Positions 9,175 to 16,040 of a stretch of DNA of 64,000 nucleotides are shown piece after piece. Made by a program: the position numbers and the translations under genes. Positions within the stretch are counted from its first letter, which is position 1. Each line of letters opens with the position of its first letter. Source of the stretch: an uncultured Erysipelotrichaceae bacterium (lineage in GTDB: Bacteria > Bacillota_I > Bacilli_A > RFN20 > CAG-826); NCBI GenBank assembly GCA_902787955.1, contig CADAIJ010000001.1, positions 62,001 to 126,000 on the forward strand. The letters run 5' to 3'. Below the pieces are notes generated by a model. That model was not told where the DNA came from. It was given only the letters and a program-made list of their open reading frames with translations, and searched no databases.

Positions 9175-10725
9175 ATGAAAAAACAATTTCTTTCATTATT
9201 ACTTCTCTCCGCATCTTTAGGTTTAGTCTCCTGTGGTGGTGCTAGTGAACCTACTACAAACCCATCAGGAGATACATCTACTACAAGTACAACTTCAACT
9301 ACTTCTACCACAACAAGTGAAGAAGAACAAAAAGTACTTGATTCAATCGCTGTCAGTGGTGATTTCACTAAAGAGTACTATGTAGGTGCAGAAGAATTTG
9401 ATCCAGTTGGTTTAAAAGTTACTGCTACTTACACAGATAAGACCACTAAAAACGTCACAAAAGACGCGACCATCTCTGGTTTTGATAGCTCAGTTGCAAA
9501 TCCAGAACTTGTAATGACTGTTTCTTATACTGAAGGCGCAATTACTAAAACTACAACCTTTAATATCGCAATTATTGAAGAACCAGAAGAAGAAAAAGTC
9601 ACTGTTCATTTAGTCGCTAAAGTTAGTGGTATTGATGCTTATGAAGACTTCCATTCTAAAATCTTCGTTAACTCCACCTTTGGTGCAGAAGGTAGTGAAT
9701 GGAAAACTCTCGCTTTAACTCAAGATGCTACAGATGCTAACCTTTGGAGTGTTGATATCGCTGATATTACTCCAGATCAATACTATAATTTCAACTTCTA
9801 TTATGGTGATACAGAACCAAACTGGGATTATGGTAAAAACCAAGAACATTCTGGTAAAGATGATTCCTTTAATGAATTAGTCGATTCAACTAAAGTTGTT
9901 GAGGGTGTTTTCACTTTAGAACAAGCTGTTACATTCGTCGTCCCAGATTTATCTAGTGTTACTGTTGATATCGTTGTTACTCCAAGTATTCTTGCTACTA
10001 GTGACGCAGAGGAAGCCGCATTAAGTGAAGGCGTCTATGTTTGGGCCTGGGTTAACGCTGATAATGCCACCGTTAAGTTTGAAAAAGGCGAAGACAGTTT
10101 ATGGCATCATGAAACTACCGTTAGTATCGATAAAGAAAGCGGCAAAGGTGTCTTAAAATGTTCATTTACTTTAGGTACTGAAACTGATCCTGTTTGGACC
10201 TGCCATGGTGGTGAATGGGAAAGTGGTTCCTGGGTTGATTGGAACGATGTTGAAAGAGAACTTACTCTCGAATCTACAACTGCTGAATACACCGTCCACT
10301 TTAAAGTGGAACCAGAACTTCCAAGTGAAGATGCTTATGAACTCACAATAAACGTTACATTTGCTGAATCTGCAACTTATAGTTATGTTGGTTTACTCGC
10401 TCCAGAAGGTGCTATTGAAGGTGAATGCTGGGTTAATAATCCACTTAAATGGGCTGCTAACTTTACTGAAACTGCTGGCGTTTATAGCGTGAAAATTGCT
10501 AAAGACTTTGAAGACGATGCAACTGATTTCTATTTCTCCGTCGAAATTTGGACTGATGGATTTAGTGGAAATAGCTATGTTGGTTCAGATACCTCTTGGC
10601 ACGCTTTCCATATTCAATTAACTGATAAAGCTGCCTCTATGAGTATTTCTGCAGAAAAGATTACTGCTGGTGGTTCTTGTGTTGTAGGCAATATTGCCGC
10701 TTCTAGTGGTGTTACAGTTTTATAA
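9175..10725 (+). CDS. Surface lipoprotein with bacterial Ig-like domain and repeated beta domains, putative glycan binding
   Basis: The lipobox is L-V-S-C (Cys20), followed by a Ser/Thr linker. Residues about 47-130 match a bacterial Ig-like (Big_3-type) domain: L-D-S-I-A-V-S-G, Y-V-G-A-E-E-F and A-T-Y-T-D-K-T. After it come three similar stretches beginning near residues 140, 262 and 370. Each opens with V-T-V-H, V-D-I-V-V or E-L-T-I-N-V-style strands and contains aromatic residues suited to sugar stacking. No catalytic motif is seen. Next to a surface galactanase and an importer, it probably captures galactan; the specificity is not visible from the sequence. Confidence 0.7.
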   Translation: MKKQFLSLLLLSASLGLVSCGGASEPTTNPSGDTSTTSTTSTTSTTTSEEEQKVLDSIAVSGDFTKEYYVGAEEFDPVGLKVTATYTDKTTKNVTKDATISGFDSSVANPELVMTVSYTEGAITKTTTFNIAIIEEPEEEKVTVHLVAKVSGIDAYEDFHSKIFVNSTFGAEGSEWKTLALTQDATDANLWSVDIADITPDQYYNFNFYYGDTEPNWDYGKNQEHSGKDDSFNELVDSTKVVEGVFTLEQAVTFVVPDLSSVTVDIVVTPSILATSDAEEAALSEGVYVWAWVNADNATVKFEKGEDSLWHHETTVSIDKESGKGVLKCSFTLGTETDPVWTCHGGEWESGSWVDWNDVERELTLESTTAEYTVHFKVEPELPSEDAYELTINVTFAESATYSYVGLLAPEGAIEGECWVNNPLKWAANFTETAGVYSVKIAKDFEDDATDFYFSVEIWTDGFSGNSYVGSDTSWHAFHIQLTDKAASMSISAEKITAGGSCVVGNIAASSGVTVL

Positions 10726-10749
10726 TTCAATACATTAAGGAGGTTAATT

Positions 10750-12102
10750 ATGGTAGATACTAATAAATTTGTCTCATTAATTAACGTTAATAAATTCTAT
10801 GATAACGGCATGCACGCTGTTACCGACTTCAATCTCGATATCGCTAAAAACGAATTCATTGTCTTTGTTGGTCCTTCTGGATGTGGTAAATCCACAACCT
10901 TAAGAATGATTGCTGGTTTAGAAGACATTAGTGGTGGTGAACTTTATATTGAAGGTAAGCTCGCTAACGACTTAGAACCAGTTGACCGTGATGTCGCGAT
11001 GGTCTTCCAAAGCTATGCTTTATATCCAAATATGACTATCTACGACAATATGGCGTTCCCTCTTGAAATGAGAAAGGATATGCTTCCTTTACTCGATAAA
11101 GATGGTAACCCAGTCTTAGATGAAAAAGGTGAAGCTAAACTAGTATTAAGAAAATACACCAAAGGTGAAATTGATACTAGAGTTAAAGAAGCCGCTAAAA
11201 TCTTAGAGATCAGTGACCAACTTAATAAGAAACCAAAAGCTCTTTCTGGTGGTCAAAGACAACGTGTTGCCTTAGGTAGAGCGATTGTTCGTAAATCTAA
11301 AATCTTACTCATGGATGAACCATTATCTAACTTAGACGCTAAACTTAGAGTCTATATGAGAAGTGAAATCGTTCGTCTTCATGAAGCAACTGATTCTACA
11401 ACAATCTATGTTACTCATGACCAAACTGAAGCTATGACCATGGCGAGTAGAATCGTTGTTATGTCTAAAGGTTTTGTCCAACAAATCGGCACTCCTGAAG
11501 AGATTTATCGTCATCCAGCGAATAAGTTTGTAGCGAGCTTTATTGGTTCTCCTGCGATGAACTTCGTTGATTGCATTATGGATAAGAATGTCTTACGTTT
11601 CTCTGATGGCCATGAAGTTACTTTAGAAACTTCAATCATTGACTGGGTTAAGAAATTCTACACTGAACAATTAGCGGATCATAAAGCAAACGAAGCTAAG
11701 TTCATTGAAGAAAGAAGAGCCCAACTCGAAAGAGAATTTAAAGCTCAAAAACATCTTCGTAAGAAAGAATTTAAGTTTGATGAAACTACTGATAAAGAAG
11801 TCATCAAATATAAAGAAGGAATTGCTAAGATGGAAGAGCTCATTAAGACCCATAACTATCCACTTATCTTTGGCATCCGTCCAGAAGCAATGAAGGAAGA
11901 TGAAAAAGGTGATGAATACGAAGTCTTATTAAGTGAACTCCTTGGTGATGAATACTATGTCCACTTAATGTTTGGTGGTAAAGAATGCTTAGCCAAAGTT
12001 CCAGCGGAAAAGAAGATTACAAAAGGCACAAAGATTAAACTTTCATTTAGTCTTGATAAAGTTCACCTTTTCGATCCAATTACCGAAAAAGCAATATTCT
12101 AA
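10750..12102 (+). CDS. Sugar ABC transporter ATPase (MalK/MsmX/UgpC type) with two insertions
   Basis: This subunit powers the importer. It has Walker A G-P-S-G-C-G-K-S (41-48), Q-loop Gln87, signature L-S-G-G-Q (165-169), Walker B I-L-L-M-D-E (185-190) and H-loop His223. The C-terminal regulatory domain contains F-G-I-R-P-E-A near 374. Two insertions stand out. Residues about 112-138 (L-D-K-D-G-N-P-V-L-D-E-K-G) interrupt the helical subdomain, and residues about 297-369 form a highly charged, probably coiled segment inside the C-terminal domain. The protein is 450 aa against about 365-370 usual. AAGGAGG precedes the ATG, and the operon ends at the terminator at 12122. Confidence 0.93.
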   Translation: MVDTNKFVSLINVNKFYDNGMHAVTDFNLDIAKNEFIVFVGPSGCGKSTTLRMIAGLEDISGGELYIEGKLANDLEPVDRDVAMVFQSYALYPNMTIYDNMAFPLEMRKDMLPLLDKDGNPVLDEKGEAKLVLRKYTKGEIDTRVKEAAKILEISDQLNKKPKALSGGQRQRVALGRAIVRKSKILLMDEPLSNLDAKLRVYMRSEIVRLHEATDSTTIYVTHDQTEAMTMASRIVVMSKGFVQQIGTPEEIYRHPANKFVASFIGSPAMNFVDCIMDKNVLRFSDGHEVTLETSIIDWVKKFYTEQLADHKANEAKFIEERRAQLEREFKAQKHLRKKEFKFDETTDKEVIKYKEGIAKMEELIKTHNYPLIFGIRPEAMKEDEKGDEYEVLLSELLGDEYYVHLMFGGKECLAKVPAEKKITKGTKIKLSFSLDKVHLFDPITEKAIF

Positions 12103-12121
12103 TCCTTACTTAAATAAAACT

Positions 12122-12146
12122 GGAGGTCTACGGGCCTCCTTTTTAT
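12122..12146 (+). terminator. Intrinsic terminator of the galactan operon
   Basis: GGAGGTC pairs with GGCCTCC (one G-U pair) around a TACG tetraloop, followed by TTTTT. It lies 20 bases after the ATPase stop codon. Confidence 0.88.
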
Positions 12147-12170
12147 ATCGTTTTACGATATTATCGTGAC
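12145..12170. promoter_or_regulatory. Overlapping small palindromes upstream of a membrane protein gene
   Basis: ATATCG-TTTTA-CGATAT (12145-12161) overlaps a second palindrome CGATATTATCG (12156-12166). They lie just after the operon terminator and about 80 bases before the next gene. They could be an operator or AT-rich chance symmetry; no cognate regulator is visible. Confidence 0.3.
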
Positions 12171-12243
12171 TTTGGTTTAGCAATACTCTAGAATATGAAA
12201 TTGGACAATCAATAAATTCAATTGTGCAAAAAGGGGTCTTATT

Positions 12244-12762
12244 ATGGTTGGACAATTCTTTAAATCATTAGGGCTTATGATACCTTTAGCCCTTATTGGC
12301 GGTATTTATTATGGTATCGCTATTGCAATGATACAAATCATGCAAGAAAACTGGACCGCAATCCTAATTTTATTTGGTATCTTCTTTGTTTTAACTTACA
12401 TATTCACTAAAGTGGTGGGGTTAATCTGGAGAGGCATGAACTACATGTATCATTTCTGGATTTTAGCGGTCACAGTCGCGATGTATATTGTTTTCTTAAC
12501 TCAACAAGAAAAGATGGATAATCCATGGTTATATTACATTGTTTTTGAATTTACGCTTCTATTCTTTATTATTCCTGAATGTACGAGCTATTGGACTCAT
12601 TACTTGGTAACTGAATATATTGATGATGTTGAAGTGGACCATTATTTCACTAAAGAATATACTTCTGGAACCTTAACTAAGATTGGCTTTATGGTGCTTG
12701 GAACCGCGATATTCTCGCTTATCACCTTATTAGGTGGACAAGTCGGCTTTGTTAGAAGTTAA
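12244..12762 (+). CDS. Unassigned membrane protein (172 aa)
   Basis: The protein has about five hydrophobic segments: residues 8-30, 38-58, 68-85, 96-112 and 148-168. A conserved-looking E-C-T-S-Y-W-T-H-Y and a charged loop with D-D-V-E-V-D-H lie between spans four and five. There is no signal peptide and no recognised family motif. The start is preceded by AAAAAGGGG. It stands alone as a transcription unit between the galactan operon terminator and the structured terminator at 12775. Confidence 0.6.
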   Translation: MVGQFFKSLGLMIPLALIGGIYYGIAIAMIQIMQENWTAILILFGIFFVLTYIFTKVVGLIWRGMNYMYHFWILAVTVAMYIVFLTQQEKMDNPWLYYIVFEFTLLFFIIPECTSYWTHYLVTEYIDDVEVDHYFTKEYTSGTLTKIGFMVLGTAIFSLITLLGGQVGFVRS

Positions 12763-12774
12763 AAATCAGATAAT

Positions 12775-12840
12775 AACACATAGGTTCTAAGCCGGATGGG
12801 ACAAATTGTCTCAAAGAGGCAAGTTCTTATGTGTTTTTAT
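12775..12840 (+). repeat. Structured repeat copy A, probably also a terminator
   Basis: An outer stem (AACACATA 12775-12782 with TATGTGTT 12828-12835) encloses an inner hairpin GGGACA-AAT-TGTCTC (12798-12812). A T-rich tail follows. The whole element aligns with copy B at 14351, sharing GTAGGTTCTAAGCC-like and CAAAGAG segments. It starts 12 bases after the preceding stop codon, so it may act as that gene's terminator. Confidence 0.75.
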
Positions 12841-12850
12841 TTTGTTAATT

Positions 12851-12876
12851 AGGAGGTCTTCGGATCTCCTTTTTAT
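12851..12876 (+). terminator. Terminator hairpin upstream of the toxin-antitoxin module
   Basis: AGGAGGTC and GATCTCCT pair around a TTCG tetraloop, followed by TTTTT. The 20-base hairpin is identical to the one at 13475-13494 on the other side of the toxin-antitoxin genes. Confidence 0.85.
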
Positions 12877-12909
12877 GTACAATTAAAAAAGCGTACGTTA
12901 TAATGTACC
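12876..12909 (+). promoter_or_regulatory. Toxin-antitoxin promoter with TGTACA operator motifs
   Basis: A -10 TATAAT at 12899-12904 lies 17 bases after TGTACA (12876-12881), which serves as the -35. A second TGTACC lies at 12904-12909, and GTAC occurs again at 12893. The E. coli yefM-yoeB operator is built on TGTACA palindromes, so these are likely sites for autorepression by the antitoxin. Confidence 0.65.
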
Positions 12910-12949
12910 TAGAAAGGAAAAACCAGATAAGACAGGAAGGAAAATAATT

Positions 12950-13201
12950 ATGATTACTAATGTAACAACTTTAAGAAAAAACCTTTTCGAATATGTTGAT
13001 GACGTCGTTAATAGCGATAATGTTACTGTAATTACCACTAAAAATGGTAACGCAGTATTAGTAAATGAAGATTATTTTCGCGCTTTAGAAGAAACTTGTT
13101 ATTTATTATCTATACCTGGTATGGAAGAGGCTATTGTCGAAGGTTTAAATACGCCTACTGATGAATGTGAAACAATAGACTGGAAAGAAATGCTTAAATG
13201 A
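12950..13201 (+). CDS. yefM: Antitoxin, YefM/Phd family
   Basis: The antitoxin binds and neutralises the YoeB toxin and represses the operon. The 83-aa protein begins with a Phd/YefM fold (T-T-L-R-K-N-L-F-E-Y-V-D-D-V, then V-T-V-I-T-T-K-N-G-N-A-V-L-V). It ends in an acidic, probably disordered tail (D-E-C-E-T-I-D-W-K-E), the usual toxin-wrapping part. AGGAAGGAAAATAATT precedes the ATG. Its stop TGA overlaps the toxin's ATG by four bases, so antitoxin and toxin are translationally coupled. Confidence 0.9.
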   Translation: MITNVTTLRKNLFEYVDDVVNSDNVTVITTKNGNAVLVNEDYFRALEETCYLLSIPGMEEAIVEGLNTPTDECETIDWKEMLK

Positions 13202-13458
13202 CTTATAACATCGTTTTTACCAAAAAAGCGCGTAAAGACTTAGAAAAAATCATTAATAACCCATTTAAAAAACAAGTTTATAATCTTCTTACAACATTAG
13301 AGAATAACCCAGATAAACCGTCATTTGAAAAACTAGTTGGAAAACTTGAAGGTGCCTATTCAAGAAGAATTAACGTTCAACATCGACTAGTTTATAAGAT
13401 AGACGAAAAGAATCACATAGTGGTTATCATTGCAATGTGGAGCCATTATGGAGAATAG
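13198..13458 (+). CDS. yoeB: mRNA interferase toxin, YoeB family
   Basis: YoeB is a RelE-fold, ribosome-dependent mRNA endonuclease. The 86-aa protein has family features in order: R-K-D-L-E-K-I near the start, L-V-G-K-L-E-G-A-Y-S-R-R-I-N-V-Q-H-R-L-V-Y (about 48-67), and a C-terminal W-S-H-Y-G holding the catalytic His-Tyr pair. The length is typical. It looks intact. A terminator follows 16 bases after the stop codon. Confidence 0.92.
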   Translation: MTYNIVFTKKARKDLEKIINNPFKKQVYNLLTTLENNPDKPSFEKLVGKLEGAYSRRINVQHRLVYKIDEKNHIVVIIAMWSHYGE

Positions 13459-13474
13459 ATTAGGCTAATCAAAT

Positions 13475-13500
13475 AGGAGGTCTTCGGATCTCCTTTTTTG
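13475..13500 (+). terminator. Terminator of the toxin-antitoxin operon
   Basis: The AGGAGGTC-TTCG-GATCTCCT hairpin with TTTTTT is identical over 20 bases to the hairpin at 12851-12870. Confidence 0.88.
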
Positions 13501-13544
13501 TTACCTATTGATTTATTGTTACCTTAGTAAATAAAATAAATAAT

Positions 13545-14258
13545 ATGAAACACGAAAAATTCTATAAATTTCTTTCTAAAAACGTCAGATGGTTTTCATT
13601 AGCGGTCGCAGTGCTTTCTATCTCTTCTTTCGTTTTCGCCTTTTTCCCTTTATTCATCTTTACTCCTGAAAACGATATGTATCCGTACGCGACAAGCTTT
13701 AATTTCTTTAATTATGGTTTCGGTGGAATTTTTTATAACGCTGATGGAACTCATTATGTTCGAGTTACACCTTCGTTCGCTGGATGGCTCATTATCTTTT
13801 CCATTCTTGTTATCTTTATTATAGGAATTCTTCTTGCAATCTTTTCTTTTAAGAAAAATATTGCTAGAGTTATCTTTTCCTGTGTTATTCAAGATTTCTT
13901 TTTAACCGCCTTGGTTTTCATTGCTATAATCCCTTTAGGCATAACAACTGGAGCGTTACCAGATACATATTTAGGAAGCGGGTTTACCTTAGAACTAATT
14001 ATCTCCATTATTGTTTCAATCATTCTTCTTCCTATTATTCCATTCTTATTCACGACCTATATTTATGATCGAAAAGCCTCTAGAAAGAAACTTCAAGCCA
14101 TTATTGATGATAATAAAGTGAAGCAAGAGTCGACGATTCAAGCTCCAAAAACTGATGAAAGAACAATTAGTCTTCTTAAACAATATAAAGAACTCTTAGA
14201 TAACGGTGTTATCACTAAAGAAGAGTTTGAAGAGAAAAAGAAAAAACTTCTAGATTAA
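13545..14258 (+). CDS. Membrane protein with C-terminal SHOCT domain
   Basis: Four hydrophobic segments (residues about 15-38, 77-100, 107-133 and 147-173) are followed by a basic linker. The last 30 residues, I-S-L-L-K-Q-Y-K-E-L-L-D-N-G-V-I-T with E-E-F-E-E-K-K-K-K-L-L, match a SHOCT (short C-terminal) domain, thought to mediate oligomerisation. There is no ribosome site before the ATG; TAAAAT at 13532-13537 lies seven bases upstream, so the message may be leaderless. The function of the membrane part is unknown. Confidence 0.72.
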   Translation: MKHEKFYKFLSKNVRWFSLAVAVLSISSFVFAFFPLFIFTPENDMYPYATSFNFFNYGFGGIFYNADGTHYVRVTPSFAGWLIIFSILVIFIIGILLAIFSFKKNIARVIFSCVIQDFFLTALVFIAIIPLGITTGALPDTYLGSGFTLELIISIIVSIILLPIIPFLFTTYIYDRKASRKKLQAIIDDNKVKQESTIQAPKTDERTISLLKQYKELLDNGVITKEEFEEKKKKLLD

Positions 14259-14263
14259 TATTT

Positions 14264-14341
14264 ATGAACTTTTTTAAATCGCTTATTAAAAATGAATCAA
14301 TATTAAAATATGGTGGCCTTGTTGGCTTTATTAGAAACTAA
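14264..14341 (+). CDS. Possible 25-aa peptide
   Basis: A short frame (M-N-F-F-K-S-L-I-K-N ... G-L-V-G-F-I-R-N) starts six bases after the SHOCT protein stop codon and ends before repeat copy B. It is mildly amphipathic with a basic end. There is no strong ribosome site. It may be a chance frame. Confidence 0.2.
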   Translation: MNFFKSLIKNESILKYGGLVGFIRN

Positions 14342-14350
14342 AAAACATAT

Positions 14351-14418
14351 AAAACACGTAGGTTCTAAGCCCGATAGGAAAAAGATTCCCAAAGAGTGGA
14401 CTTCTTGCGTGTTTTTAT
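14351..14418 (+). repeat. Structured repeat copy B, probably also a terminator
   Basis: The outer stem AAACACG (14351-14357) pairs with CGTGTTT (14408-14414), followed by T-rich sequence. The inner hairpin GGAA-AAAGA-TTCC lies at 14376-14388. Compared with copy A, one outer-stem pair changes from A-T to G-C and the inner stem changes sequence but keeps pairing, which argues for selection on structure. Confidence 0.75.
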
Positions 14419-14481
14419 TTTGAAATAAAAGTCATAAAAGCGCTTTAATAGGTGCTCTCCTTGAATAATAATTCACCCTTT

Positions 14482-14487
14482 TATAAT
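14482..14487 (+). promoter_or_regulatory. -10 box for the M6 protease gene (near-leaderless)
   Basis: TATAAT ends 11 bases before the ATG at 14499, with TTGAAT at 14461 as a weak -35. No Shine-Dalgarno sequence fits between. Confidence 0.55.
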
Positions 14488-14498
14488 ATAAATGCACT

Positions 14499-16028
14499 AT
14501 GAAAAGCGTGAAATTACTTACATTATCAATCGTTACGCTCCTCCTTGGAGGATGTGTTAATGTGCTTCCAAACAGTGAAAGTGATAGTGAAAACGACAAT
14601 TCATCTATTAACAGTGATTCCGTGACTAAGAAGGTCAATGGTTATTATCAAAAGGACTTAAAATACGTTTCTAAAGAGTTTGATCCTACTTTAGCGCCTA
14701 GCCTTGGTGACCAACCAGTTTTATTAGTCCCTGTTCATTTAGCAGGCAAAACCTCATATAAATGGAGCACAACTAACTTTAATAAAGCTAGAAACGCTGC
14801 GAAAAGTTTTGAAGATTATTACACTCAAGTTTCTCGTGGGCTTATTCATAATCCAGTAACTGTCGTGGGGGATGAAATCGAGATGTTTAATGCTTCCGAA
14901 TTATTTACTCAAAACTACTTCAAAGATTATGATGAAAACACTAACTTCGATCACTTATATGCCTTAATTGATGAAGCAACTGAATATTTATATTCACTTG
15001 AAGATTTTGATATCACTGATTACGATTCTGACCATGATGGCTATATCGATTCTATCCACTTTGTCGTAGATGGAAGTGATAACAATGTCTGGGGCTCTGC
15101 TATATGGCCACATATGAATACCATAGGTAGAGAAAGAGGCACTAAAGAAAAACCAATCGTAAATACCTATTCTTTATCTAACTTAGGTCATTTTACAGAC
15201 GCTAGAACAATGATTCATGAGCAAGGTCATATTTATGGTCTACAAGATTATTATGATTACGCTTATTCCAACTTAAACCTCGTTGGTAGCCAAGATATGC
15301 AGTGCAACAACAAAGGTGACTGGAATTCATTCTCTAAACTTAGCGTTGGTTGGAGCACTCCATACGTAATTGATGGAACTAAAGATGTTACTACTTTAAC
15401 AATTAAACCATCTATGACTAGCGGGGATTCTATTCTTATCCCATGTGGTGATTCTTATAACGACACTCCATACGATGAATATATCTTATTAGAATTATAT
15501 TCTAAAATCGGAGTTAATGAGCAAGATTGGTCATCCACATTAGGTAATGGTGGTGTCCGTTTATACCATGTTGACGCTAGATTATGGGGCTATAACGACG
15601 AAGATTTTCAAGCGGATTTATCTGGAGAATCTTATGGCGAAATAGTAGGAGGGGATTTCATTGATACTATCTATGATAATCCATACAAAAACTATCAACT
15701 CGCTTTCTCTAATTCCCTCAATAACACCTACGCTTCGCCATGGGTAAAAGAGCATGGTAATAACTATCACTTATTACACCTTATCGAAGCTACGAATAAA
15801 AATACATTTGGGGATTTAAATAATCGTTATTCTTACCTAAAAGAAGCCGATTTCTTTAAAACTAACGATTCCTTCACCATTGGTGAACATGATGGTTACA
15901 CTAACTATGGACCAAGTTCATTCTATAATGTTGATAAATGCAATAACGGTGAATCATTTAACTATGGAATTCGTTTCCTTGAAGTTAGCCCAAATGAAGC
16001 TAAAATTGAAATTACAAAGTTAAAATAA
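14499..16028 (+). CDS. M6-family metalloprotease lipoprotein (immune inhibitor A-like)
   Basis: M6 proteases are zinc endopeptidases related to InhA of Bacillus. This 509-residue protein has a lipoprotein signal (lipobox L-G-G-C, Cys19), a Ser/Asp linker, and the zinc motif H-E-Q-G-H at residues 240-244 followed by the family-typical Y-G-L-Q-D-Y-Y-D. D-Y-D-S-D-H-D-G-Y-I-D near residue 172 looks like a calcium-binding loop. It should be anchored on the cell surface and degrade external proteins. It may be co-transcribed with the M3 peptidase 12 bases downstream, which would complete peptide breakdown. Confidence 0.9.
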   Translation: MKSVKLLTLSIVTLLLGGCVNVLPNSESDSENDNSSINSDSVTKKVNGYYQKDLKYVSKEFDPTLAPSLGDQPVLLVPVHLAGKTSYKWSTTNFNKARNAAKSFEDYYTQVSRGLIHNPVTVVGDEIEMFNASELFTQNYFKDYDENTNFDHLYALIDEATEYLYSLEDFDITDYDSDHDGYIDSIHFVVDGSDNNVWGSAIWPHMNTIGRERGTKEKPIVNTYSLSNLGHFTDARTMIHEQGHIYGLQDYYDYAYSNLNLVGSQDMQCNNKGDWNSFSKLSVGWSTPYVIDGTKDVTTLTIKPSMTSGDSILIPCGDSYNDTPYDEYILLELYSKIGVNEQDWSSTLGNGGVRLYHVDARLWGYNDEDFQADLSGESYGEIVGGDFIDTIYDNPYKNYQLAFSNSLNNTYASPWVKEHGNNYHLLHLIEATNKNTFGDLNNRYSYLKEADFFKTNDSFTIGEHDGYTNYGPSSFYNVDKCNNGESFNYGIRFLEVSPNEAKIEITKLK

Positions 16029-16040
16029 AGGAGAAAATTT

